From the NCBI GenBank assembly GCA_964511875.1, contig CAZEHS010000002.1, positions 23,943 to 87,942 on the forward strand: a stretch of DNA of 64,000 nucleotides. Direction: 5' to 3'. The first letter of the stretch is position 1. Each line of letters opens with the position of its first letter. The notes beneath the pieces were generated by a model. It was not told where the DNA came from. It saw nothing but the letters and a program-made list of their open reading frames with translations, and did not search any database. Below, piece after piece: positions 34,787 through 42,641 of this stretch. A program made the position numbers and the translations under genes. Source of the DNA: CAZEHS01 sp964511875 (GTDB lineage: Bacteria; Bacillota; Clostridia; Peptostreptococcales; Acidaminobacteraceae).

Positions 34787-35687
34787 CATGACCCCGGAAG
34801 TCTGGGAAGCGATTGAAAGCGGAAAGCCGGTCGTAGCACTGGAATCAACAATAATATCACATGGCATGCCCTATCCGCAGAACGTTGAAACAGCACGCCG
34901 CGTGGAAGCCATCATCCGGGAGCAGGGGGCAGTACCTGCAACCATAGCGGTCCTGGGCGGGCGACTAAAGGCCGGTCTCACAGAAGAAGAACTGGAATAC
35001 CTGGGAAAATCACCAGGCATTAAAAAGACAAGCCGAAGGGATCTGCCGGCGTTGGTGGCACTGAAACAGGACGGTGCAACAACGGTGGCATCCACTATGA
35101 TCATCGCAGCACTGGCTGGGATCAAGGTGTTTGTAACCGGGGGCATAGGAGGCGTGCATCGCGGTGCTCAGGAGACCTTTGACATCTCCGCTGATCTCAC
35201 TGAGCTTGCAAACACATCCGTGGCGGTTGTTTGTGCCGGAGCAAAGTCGATCCTGGATATCGGGCTGACTCTGGAGGTTCTTGAAACCCAGGGAGTTCCG
35301 GTACTGGGATATGAAACGGAGCACTTTCCAGCGTTTTATACCCGTACCAGCGGATACGGAGTAGATGTGACGGTTTCCAGTCCTCAGGAAGCTGCAGCAG
35401 TGATGCAGGTAAAATGGGACATGGGTCTCACAGGCGGTGTGCTGATTGCAAACCCGATTCCAGAAGCCTATGCCATGGAAGAAAGCATCATCATCAAGGC
35501 AATAGACACCGCCTTGAAGGAAGCCGAAAATCAAGGAATCCGCGGCAAGGAAATGACGCCCTTCCTGTTGTCTCGCGTAAAGGCTCTAACGGACGGCAAG
35601 AGTCTGGACAGCAATATCCAGCTCGTTTACAATAACGCACGTGTCGGGGGTCAGATCGCTGTGGCTTATGCGGAGCTGTTGAAGTGA
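34770..35687 (+). CDS. psuG: Pseudouridine-5'-phosphate glycosidase
   Basis: The 305-residue protein is conserved over its whole length with PsuG: PVVALESTIISHGMPYPQN, FVTGGIGGVHRGAQ, and the catalytic Lys159 in VCAGAKSILDIG. It reversibly cleaves the C-C glycosidic bond of pseudouridine 5'-phosphate to uracil and ribose 5-phosphate. It overlaps psuK by 17 bp and shares its transcript. Confidence 0.97.
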   Translation: MKRYLDMTPEVWEAIESGKPVVALESTIISHGMPYPQNVETARRVEAIIREQGAVPATIAVLGGRLKAGLTEEELEYLGKSPGIKKTSRRDLPALVALKQDGATTVASTMIIAALAGIKVFVTGGIGGVHRGAQETFDISADLTELANTSVAVVCAGAKSILDIGLTLEVLETQGVPVLGYETEHFPAFYTRTSGYGVDVTVSSPQEAAAVMQVKWDMGLTGGVLIANPIPEAYAMEESIIIKAIDTALKEAENQGIRGKEMTPFLLSRVKALTDGKSLDSNIQLVYNNARVGGQIAVAYAELLK

Positions 35688-35704
35688 TGTGATTAGTTGT
35701 ATAT

Positions 35705-35934
35705 GTCAACCTTCCTCTGGGAGGAAGGTGTCAGCGAAGCTGGCCACAGCGCCTACATGTGATTAACAAATCAAAGATTTGTATCACATGTGTCACTTTA
35801 GGCATAAGCGACCCGCGACGAATCGTAGATTCGGGCGGTCTGCTTAACAGAAGGAGTCCCGGAGGGTACCGCTCTACGACTCCCCCTGTCACCTTCGGTG
35901 ACATCACCCTCCCTGAGGGAGATTGAGAGTCGGT
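35705..35934. repeat. MITE-like interspersed element, about 230 bp, non-coding
   Basis: No gene in 35688-36071. The segment contains a chain of hairpins: CCTTCCTC-TGG-GAGGAAGG at 35710-35728; a long stem of 9 plus 7 bp at 35755-35791; one around CGAATC-GTA-GATTCG; TGTCACC-TTC-GGTGACA at 35887-35903; and TCCCT-GA-GGGA near 35912. The border sequences (GGAGGAAGGTGTCAGCGAAG and the terminal CACCCTCCCTGAGGGAG) resemble short non-autonomous elements common in Clostridia. Exact ends are uncertain. Confidence 0.5.
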
Positions 35935-35935
35935 G

Positions 35936-35987
35936 AAAAAAGCAAACAGCTGTTGGTAAAAATACCGGCAGCTGTTTGCTTTTTTTG
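35936..35987 (+). terminator. Strong intrinsic terminator
   Basis: A 17-bp stem (AAAAAGCAAACAGCTG with its complement at 35969-35985), followed by Ts. It would stop transcription from psuKG or from the element before tkt. Confidence 0.9.
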
Positions 35988-36071
35988 AGTTTCTCAGGAT
36001 GGATTAAGGGGTATCGACTATACAGTGTGAACTGAATTCAAACGACGGAGTATTCGGACGGAGGATTATGT

Positions 36072-38060
36072 ATGTTGAACAGGACTGAAGAGAAAGCCAT
36101 TGAGACAATCCGGTTTTTAGCAGTTGATGCCGTTGAAAAAGCAAATTCCGGGCACCCTGGGATGCCGATGGGTGCTGCAACCATGGCCTGGACGCTGTGG
36201 AGCAGGTTTCTTAAGGGAAGCGCCACAGACCCCCAATGGTCGGATCGGGACCGGTTCGTGCTGTCGGCAGGGCATGGATCCATGCTTCAGTATGCACTGC
36301 TTCATCTTTTCGGATATGCGGTTTCCCTTGAAGACATCCGTCAGTTCCGTCAATTGGGTTCCCTGACCCCTGGACATCCTGAGCATGGAGAAACGCCGGG
36401 AGTGGAATCGACTACAGGGCCATTAGGCCAGGGTTTTGCAAACGCTGTAGGCATGGCCATGGCAGAGAGGAGGCTGGCAGCAGAATTCAATACGCCTGAC
36501 TTCGATCTTGTCAATCATTACACCTATGCACTGGTAGGAGACGGATGCCTAATGGAAGGGGTTTCCCAGGAAGCCGCATCTCTGGCGGGAACTCTGAAAC
36601 TTGGAAAACTGATTGCTCTTTATGATTCTAACCGTGTCACAATCGATGGGCCAACGGATCTGGCCTTCACTGAGGATGTAGGAAAAAGGTTTGAGGCCTA
36701 TGGTTGGGAAGTGTTCAGCGTGAATGAAGGAAATTCGGTGCCTGTCATTGCTTCGGCCATTCAAAAGGCGCGCCTTGATACGACAAAACCCAGTCTGATC
36801 ATTGTCAATACCACAATCGGTTACGGCAGCCCCAATAAAGGCGGCCATTCCAGCGCACATGGTGCGCCGCTGGGAGCAGAGGAGGTAAGACAGACCAAGA
36901 AGCTGTTCGGTTGGGATGACTATCCTGATTTTCATGTGCCTGAAGAGGTTACCGAATATATGAAAGAAATAATCGATCAGCGTGAGATCGAACGCTTCAT
37001 GTGGGAAGAAAAATTTGAGGATTATCAGGAGAAATATCCGGAGAAAGCTGAACAGTGGACCCGGTGGCATGATTTTGAATCTCAAGGCTCTGAAGATACA
37101 GGGGTTGAGCTCTGGAGCAAATTCAAGAAACCGGAGGCTACACGCAGTGCGGGCGCTATTGTCATGAACTCAATTCTGGAGCAGGTTCCCAATCTCATGG
37201 GTGGCTCGGCGGACCTTGTCGGATCGACAAAAACCTGGCTGGAAGGCAAGGAGGTGTTTTCCTGGGAAAACCCCCGCGGCGCCAATATCTATTTCGGAGT
37301 CAGGGAGCATGCCATGGGAGCTATCCTTAACGGGATGGCCCTGCACGGTGGCCTTAGGGTATTCGGGTCCACGTTCCTTACTTTTTCGGACTATATGAAG
37401 CCGGCAATTCGGCTGAGCGCATTGATGAAGCTGCCGGTAGTCTATATATTTACCCATGACAGCATCGGGTTAGGAGAGGATGGACCAACTCACCAACCCG
37501 TTGAACACCTGTGGATGCTCAGGGGGATACCCGGTCTGTCGGTATTCAGGCCGGCAGATGCAAAGGAAACAGCAATAGCATGGCAGGAAGCAATGAAGCG
37601 TACGGAAGGACCTTCTGCACTGGTGCTCTCCCGTCAAAATCTGCCGGTTCTTGAAGGCGTCAATAAGGGGGCTCATCTTGGCGGTTACATCCTCAACCGT
37701 GAGGTGGGAGAGCGTGCAAGAGCCATCCTGATCGGCACAGGATCAGAGGTTTCGATCCTATTGGATGCACAGCGCATACTTCGCCAGGAAGGAATAGACA
37801 CGCGGGTGGTCAGCATGCCGTGCCTTGAGATCTTCGACAGTCAGCCGGAGGGGTACCGCAGGGAAATTCTGCCTCCGGACATTCCGCGTGTTTCCCTGGA
37901 AGCCGGAAGCACGCAGGGCTGGTATAAATATGTCCTTGATGGAAAGCCTCTTGGCCTGGATACCTTCGGTGCTTCAGCACCGGCGGAACTTCTGTTCAAG
38001 CACTTCGGGTTTACAGCTGAGAAGGTGGCTGACCAGGTGAGGAAACTTATTCGAGAATGA
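36072..38060 (+). CDS. tkt: Transketolase (full length)
   Basis: The 662-residue protein has all three domains: VDAVEKANSGHPGMPMGAAT, the TPP motif GDGCLMEGVSQEAASLAG near residue 155, the catalytic Glu in YFGVREHAMGAIL, and HDSIGLGEDGPTHQPVEHL. It serves the non-oxidative pentose phosphate pathway. Coexistence with the split transketolase at 5.3-7.1 kb shows that the latter is specialised. GGAGGA precedes the ATG. Monocistronic between two terminators. Confidence 0.97.
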   Translation: MLNRTEEKAIETIRFLAVDAVEKANSGHPGMPMGAATMAWTLWSRFLKGSATDPQWSDRDRFVLSAGHGSMLQYALLHLFGYAVSLEDIRQFRQLGSLTPGHPEHGETPGVESTTGPLGQGFANAVGMAMAERRLAAEFNTPDFDLVNHYTYALVGDGCLMEGVSQEAASLAGTLKLGKLIALYDSNRVTIDGPTDLAFTEDVGKRFEAYGWEVFSVNEGNSVPVIASAIQKARLDTTKPSLIIVNTTIGYGSPNKGGHSSAHGAPLGAEEVRQTKKLFGWDDYPDFHVPEEVTEYMKEIIDQREIERFMWEEKFEDYQEKYPEKAEQWTRWHDFESQGSEDTGVELWSKFKKPEATRSAGAIVMNSILEQVPNLMGGSADLVGSTKTWLEGKEVFSWENPRGANIYFGVREHAMGAILNGMALHGGLRVFGSTFLTFSDYMKPAIRLSALMKLPVVYIFTHDSIGLGEDGPTHQPVEHLWMLRGIPGLSVFRPADAKETAIAWQEAMKRTEGPSALVLSRQNLPVLEGVNKGAHLGGYILNREVGERARAILIGTGSEVSILLDAQRILRQEGIDTRVVSMPCLEIFDSQPEGYRREILPPDIPRVSLEAGSTQGWYKYVLDGKPLGLDTFGASAPAELLFKHFGFTAEKVADQVRKLIRE

Positions 38061-38064
38061 TTTA

Positions 38065-38103
38065 CAGGACAAAACCGGCGAAGAGATCGCCGGTTTTGTC
38101 CTG
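38065..38103 (+). terminator. Intrinsic terminator of tkt
   Basis: A perfect 17-bp stem (38065-38081 with 38087-38103), 5-nt loop; the T-run lies inside the right arm. Confidence 0.82.
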
Positions 38104-38152
38104 TCTGGCGCTCGCTTAACATAGAATTTTACATTGTAGGGATAGGTTATGT

Positions 38153-38182
38153 TTGTTAAGCATATGTTAATAATGTTATAAT
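38153..38182 (+). promoter_or_regulatory. Putative promoter of the Na/Pi cotransporter gene
   Basis: TTGTTA (38153-38158), 18-bp spacer, TATAAT (38177-38182). Confidence 0.5.
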
Positions 38183-38240
38183 ACTGATGCATAATACATA
38201 ATACACACTCACAAGTCGGATGGATCATTAAGGAGAAGAG

Positions 38241-39872
38241 ATGACGATGATATTCGGCCTCATAGGGGGGCTTGGTTTATTTCTCTATGGCATGAAAGTC
38301 ATGGGGGATGGTCTTGAAAAAGCCGCTGGTGAAAGGCTGAAGAAACTGATAGAAGTTCTTACTAACAATCGGGTCATGGGTGTACTTGTCGGTGCCGTTG
38401 TCACCGGAGTCATCCAGAGTTCCAGTGCTACCACCGTCATGGTTGTGGGATTTGTCAATGCAGGGATCATGAATCTGACTCAGGCTATCGGCGTAATCAT
38501 GGGGGCGAACATCGGAACCACCATGACTGCCCAGATCATTTCGTTCAACTTAGCAGAATACGCTCCTTTAGCAGTTGGCATCGGTGTCGCATTCTGGATG
38601 TTCACCAAGAATAAGAAAACCAAACAGTGGGCAGAAATTCTCATCGGCTTCGGAATCCTCTTTATAGGGATGAGCACCATGAGCGAATCCATGAAACCCC
38701 TCCACGAGTTTGAAGGCTTCAAAACAATGCTTACCAGCTTTGGCGGCGGGACTCTGAAGGACACATTCTTAGGGATTTTAGCGGGTTTTGCTTTGACCGC
38801 CGTTATCCAAAGCTCCAGTGCCTCGATCGGCCTGCTGATTGCTTTGGCTTCCCAAGGGCTACTCCCGATTGAAGCGGCAATACCGATCCTGTTCGGCGAT
38901 AATATCGGTACCTGTGTCACGGCACTGCTTTCCAGTATCGGTGCCAATAAAACAGCCAAACGTGCAGCATTGATGCATCTTCTCTTCAATATCATCGGCA
39001 CCATGATATTTGTGTTCCTTCTCAGCAAGCCCATCCTGCATTTTGTGGTGCAGTTGGATCCCAACAGCATTTCCCGACAGATTGCCAATACCCATACACT
39101 GTTCAATCTCATCAATATGCTTATTCAGCTTCCTTTTGCCGGCGGTCTGGTCTATCTTGCAACTAAACTCATCCCGGATAAGAAGGGCGAAGAAGTCATT
39201 GTGGAAGGAATCAAGTATCTGGATGACCGGATATTGGAGACCCCGGCTATCGCTGTTGGACAGTGCATCAAAGAAGTGCTTCATATGGGGAATATAGCCT
39301 GTGATTCTTACGAAAAATCAATGGAGGCCTTCTTCAAGGCCGATGAGGCCATGGCCCATGAGGTGTTCCGTATCGAACGGATAATCAATACCATGGAGCG
39401 TGAGATTGCCGGATATTTGGTGAAGTTATCGAATACAGCACTTTCCGAACAACAGCATTTTGTGGTCAACGGTCTATTCGGTACCAGCCATGACATCGAG
39501 CGGGTTGGGGATCATGCGGACAATCTGGCTGAACTGGCTTTGTACCGGGTTGAGAATAAGCTTGATTTCAGTGAATCGGCGGAAGGCGAACTTCGGATGC
39601 TCCACGAGCGGGTTCTGAAATCCTACCGTGAATCCTTGCTGGCTCTACAGACCGGTGATTCGCAGGTTGCCCGGCGCGTTGTTGAGCGCGAAGGTGAAAT
39701 CGATCATGTCCAAAAGACCCTCCGTACCAGCCATATTGCACGAATGAACCGCCAGCAATGCTCTCCAGGCTCAGGTGTTATATTTCTGGATATTCTGACA
39801 AACCTGGAACGGATCGGCGATCATGCTTCAAAAATTGCATTTGCGGTTCTGGATGTAAAGGGAATGGAATAA
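38241..39872 (+). CDS. Na+/phosphate cotransporter family protein (NptA/YjbB-like) with PhoU-like C-terminal domain
   Basis: The 543-residue protein has about eight membrane helices and the duplicated QSSSA motifs that define the Na/Pi II family (VIQSSSATTVMVVG near residue 56 and VIQSSSASIGLLIA near residue 190). The C-terminal ~200 residues form a PhoU-like helical domain (GLFGTSHDIERVGDHADNLA; TNLERIGDHASKIAF). It couples Na+ and phosphate movement, often exporting phosphate in bacteria. AAGGAGAAGAG precedes the ATG. Confidence 0.93.
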   Translation: MTMIFGLIGGLGLFLYGMKVMGDGLEKAAGERLKKLIEVLTNNRVMGVLVGAVVTGVIQSSSATTVMVVGFVNAGIMNLTQAIGVIMGANIGTTMTAQIISFNLAEYAPLAVGIGVAFWMFTKNKKTKQWAEILIGFGILFIGMSTMSESMKPLHEFEGFKTMLTSFGGGTLKDTFLGILAGFALTAVIQSSSASIGLLIALASQGLLPIEAAIPILFGDNIGTCVTALLSSIGANKTAKRAALMHLLFNIIGTMIFVFLLSKPILHFVVQLDPNSISRQIANTHTLFNLINMLIQLPFAGGLVYLATKLIPDKKGEEVIVEGIKYLDDRILETPAIAVGQCIKEVLHMGNIACDSYEKSMEAFFKADEAMAHEVFRIERIINTMEREIAGYLVKLSNTALSEQQHFVVNGLFGTSHDIERVGDHADNLAELALYRVENKLDFSESAEGELRMLHERVLKSYRESLLALQTGDSQVARRVVEREGEIDHVQKTLRTSHIARMNRQQCSPGSGVIFLDILTNLERIGDHASKIAFAVLDVKGME

Positions 39873-39896
39873 CTTGAATGGTTTGAATGTCATAAG

Positions 39897-39939
39897 CAAG
39901 ACAAAGGGTGTAACCGATTTGGTTACACCCTTTGTCTTG
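39897..39939. terminator. Bidirectional terminator, overlapping the end of the XRE gene
   Basis: A perfect 19-bp stem (39897-39915 with 39921-39939) and 5-nt loop. It contains the stop codon of the minus-strand XRE gene. Confidence 0.88.
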
Positions 39940-41221
39940 CTTTCAAAGAGGAATAGTTTAACAAGGCATTTCGTGTCAGATCCTGTCGCCCTGTATCTTC
40001 GAAGAAACTGATGAAGCTCAGGATGAGACTTGCATAACCTGGAGAAACTTGGTTGCTTTCATCTGATAGAAAATATTTCCAATGTAGAGTCAGATTCAGA
40101 GTAGGGTAGATCGACCAGGCTTTGAGAATCAGCTCCATGACATTTCGATAGGAAACGGGGTGCGTTTTAGGGGAGATATCGGTGACCGCACGCCATGAAA
40201 TTTTTTCGAAAAGATCCGGTTCTTTTGCCTGTAATGCCGATTCCATCAGACGCAGGAAAAGCTGTTCAAAATGTGGATAAACGGTTGGTGATACTGAAAA
40301 ATCATTCCAAAGTGACTCCAGTACTTCTGTCGAAAAGGCCAGAGGATCCATCTTGCCTTTCAGGTAGGTGATCGTAATACTTAGAGCACTCCTTTCCGCA
40401 GCATTGCTTTTATGAAGCTGCTTCTCGAGTGAAGCCATGATCCTGTTTGCGATTCCGAGCATGCCCTTACTGATATAACAGTCTATTTTCATAGTGAGGA
40501 GCTGGTTCTGCCAGCGTGGAGGCTCCTTCGGAACGAGATGCTCACAGAAAATCAGGCTTCCCAGTGCCCTTTCATAATCTTCCGCAGCTATATAGGCAAC
40601 GGCTTGATTAAGGAAGACCTCAAGAAGGAGCAAATCCGGAATTCTGCCTTCATAACTCCGTAAGACATCCGCTGAAAGAATGGCGCTTTGATAATGCTCG
40701 AGCTTCAATGCCGTTCGTGAGAGGCTAAGTGCGGTTTCTGCCAGCAATGAAGGGTCCTCGGAACGTGCTGCGTTTTCGTATGCCCTGCTGAAATACAGAT
40801 GAGCCTCCTGATTTTTGCCGACACTTTCAAAATAATCTGCAATCACCAGATAGGCCTGCGTCTTTTCCTTTGGAAGATCCCATTGTGAAAAGAGAGCGGA
40901 TATACGGGTAAGATACTGATCCATGTTAAAATGATTGTCGAGCTGAAATTCTGAAATGGTATTCAAAAGCCCACGGATTTCCATTCGGGCCTGATACCGA
41001 CCAGGAATGGACAGATCTTCAATTGTAACCGGCTCGAAATCCGGTTTTCCTGAAAACAAACTGTTGATACGGTTTGAAAGGATCTCAGCTGTTTTCAATG
41101 TCAAGGGTGTTCTGCCGTTTTCAATCATACTGAGCAGATTCCTTGTCATCAGAGATCCTGCCAATTCCTGCTGAGAGAGACCCAAGCCGGTACGGAGATC
41201 TTTTAGATGTTTACCTGACAT
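39923..41221 (-). CDS. XRE-family regulator with TPR-like C-terminal domain
   Basis: The 432-residue protein has an N-terminal HTH_3 domain (residues ~5-60: LRTGLGLSQQELAGSLMTRNLLSMIENGRTPL). Long helical repeats resembling tetratricopeptides follow (AYLVIADYFESVGKNQEAHLYFSRAYE-type and further units). The layout resembles RNPP-like and MalT-like sensory regulators, which bind peptides or proteins, but no peptide gene is recognised nearby. The start codon abuts a 28-bp perfect palindrome that includes the ribosome site GGAGG. The target genes are unknown; autoregulation is likely. Confidence 0.85.
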   Translation of the reverse strand: MSGKHLKDLRTGLGLSQQELAGSLMTRNLLSMIENGRTPLTLKTAEILSNRINSLFSGKPDFEPVTIEDLSIPGRYQARMEIRGLLNTISEFQLDNHFNMDQYLTRISALFSQWDLPKEKTQAYLVIADYFESVGKNQEAHLYFSRAYENAARSEDPSLLAETALSLSRTALKLEHYQSAILSADVLRSYEGRIPDLLLLEVFLNQAVAYIAAEDYERALGSLIFCEHLVPKEPPRWQNQLLTMKIDCYISKGMLGIANRIMASLEKQLHKSNAAERSALSITITYLKGKMDPLAFSTEVLESLWNDFSVSPTVYPHFEQLFLRLMESALQAKEPDLFEKISWRAVTDISPKTHPVSYRNVMELILKAWSIYPTLNLTLHWKYFLSDESNQVSPGYASLILSFISFFEDTGRQDLTRNALLNYSSLKARQRV

Positions 41222-41282
41222 AAGCCATCCTCCAGTACAATCTGATATTCAATTATATCAGATTGTACTGGAGGATGGCTTA
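41221..41282. promoter_or_regulatory. 28-bp perfect inverted repeat (operator or mRNA hairpin) at the XRE start codon
   Basis: Arms 41221-41248 and 41255-41282 are exact complements around a 6-nt centre. On the minus strand the centre holds an extended -10 box (TGATATAAT), and the downstream arm holds the XRE ribosome site GGAGG. It can thus be an autoregulatory operator. If transcription starts further upstream, it is a hairpin that hides the ribosome site and ends the transcript of the 41314-41778 gene. Confidence 0.8.
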
Positions 41283-41313
41283 AAAGCTGAAATATGCAGT
41301 TGATCAACGACGT

Positions 41314-41778
41314 TTAAAGGACACCGATCTCATTCAATTGTTCATAGGTATCAACCGCATAGGCGGAACTTACTGGCAGAAACCAGGTTCTGTCATGAAG
41401 CTGCCAGTTTTCGCCGGCGTCAGCTGCAGCCATCAGCAATTCTTTTCCAATACCGACGCCCACTAAGGTCATCTTACCGATCAATTCTGCAATCTGATCA
41501 GACAGGACATTGAATTCTTCAGTACTTAAAATGCCGTCGGAAATCACACAGATATCGGTTTCAAGTTTCAACAGGGTTTTTGGTTTGAATTGCTTACCGA
41601 ACACATTCAGTGTATTGTTGGATTTAAAGGAAGAGAAATTCTGCGGACTCATCCCCAGGTTGATCAGCGATACTTTTTTAGGCTTTGAGTTGACATGGAT
41701 ATATTCTGAACCGGTGGATTCAAGGATGGCAGCCACGTCACCTTTTGAGAGTAAGTCATGAGAGATTACAGTTATCAT
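41314..41778 (-). CDS. Hypothetical protein, 154 residues
   Basis: I do not recognise the family. The protein is soluble, with no signal or membrane segment; it starts MITVISHDLLSKGD and has a central acidic-hydrophobic stretch (DICVISDGILSTEEFNVL) and a glycine pair (VGVGIGKELLMAAADAG). AAGGAGG 8-9 bp before the ATG makes it a convincing gene. It precedes the XRE regulator on the same strand with 92 bp containing the large palindrome, so the two might be functionally linked. Confidence 0.7.
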   Translation of the reverse strand: MITVISHDLLSKGDVAAILESTGSEYIHVNSKPKKVSLINLGMSPQNFSSFKSNNTLNVFGKQFKPKTLLKLETDICVISDGILSTEEFNVLSDQIAELIGKMTLVGVGIGKELLMAAADAGENWQLHDRTWFLPVSSAYAVDTYEQLNEIGVL

Positions 41779-41932
41779 ACAGTGAATCCTCCTTGTGTGT
41801 TTGTTATTATCATACAGGAAACGGTATAAATATGCAATAGACTTATATGAAACGACTTGGATGTGTGAGTAAAGTTACAAAGGGATGTATAAACGCGCAT
41901 GAGGACTCCTTGAGGAAGGCAAAAATAATAAA

Positions 41933-41954
41933 TCCGGCCTGCATGCAGGCCGGA
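41933..41954 (-). terminator. Terminator of the GNAT gene
   Basis: A palindromic hairpin TCCGGCCTGC/GCAGGCCGGA; the minus-strand transcript continues into a T-rich tail (from 41932 down). It borders the GNAT stop codon. Confidence 0.75.
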
Positions 41955-41959
41955 CCGGA

Positions 41960-42388
41960 TCATTTCTTAGGAAAGTACTCCATATGGGTTATATCATCTT
42001 TGATTTTCTGAAATCCGAAACGACTGTAAAAAGGGCTGGCAAAGGTAGTTTTCAGTCGCCACTGCGGAATTGATTTTAGTTGAGGGTGGTTAAGGATATG
42101 CTGGATCAATTGGGTTCCACCGCCTGTACACTGATGGTTAGGATCAATGACGACATCGCACAGGTACGCAAAGGTAGCCATGTCGGTGATCACACGGGCA
42201 AACCCTATGAGCTGCAGATCGTTCATCAGATAAAAGCAGAGGGAATTCTCCATGGAGATCCGTACGGTTTCCAGTGAACGGTCGGAAGCCCAATGGGTCT
42301 GCTTGAGCAGTTGCCAAACGGTTTCGACGCTGCAGGCTCCTTTGTCGGTTGTAACATAAACAGTTTCATCAAGTGCTAAGGCAAACAT
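41960..42388 (-). CDS. GNAT-family N-acetyltransferase
   Basis: The 142-residue protein has the acetyl-CoA-binding motif A (LCDVVIDPNHQCTGGGTQLI, near residues 75-95) and a motif B tail (FYSRFGFQKIKDD). The acceptor is unknown. It is monocistronic, with GGAGGTGATT before the ATG and a terminator directly behind. Confidence 0.88.
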   Translation of the reverse strand: MFALALDETVYVTTDKGACSVETVWQLLKQTHWASDRSLETVRISMENSLCFYLMNDLQLIGFARVITDMATFAYLCDVVIDPNHQCTGGGTQLIQHILNHPQLKSIPQWRLKTTFASPFYSRFGFQKIKDDITHMEYFPKK

Positions 42389-42641
42389 GGAATCACCTCC
42401 CTGGAGTAATAGTAATAATATACATTAAAAAGTATAATAATGCAATACCGAATTTTAATTCGACACGAACAATAAAATGTATATGTAAAAAAACATCCGG
42501 ATTTAGACGGTTTGTTGACAAAATGCATGGTGGAAAGCCAGATTTCAGATATACTTATAATGAGCGTTGGACGTTTCAGTGACGTCTGCCTAATAGAATG
42601 ATCCCATACAAAGGTTTGAAAAACAGGAGGAGAAAAAACTC

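Noticed and set aside
36072..38060. 1-deoxyxylulose-5-phosphate synthase instead of transketolase
   Set aside because: The length, the GDGCLMEGVSQEAASLAG motif and the HDSIGLGEDGPTHQ motif are typical of transketolase, not DXS.
42515..42561. Promoter for fhs (TTGACA at 42515 and TATAAT at 42556)
   Set aside because: The spacing is about 35 bp, too long for one promoter; neither box has a good partner at 16-18 bp.
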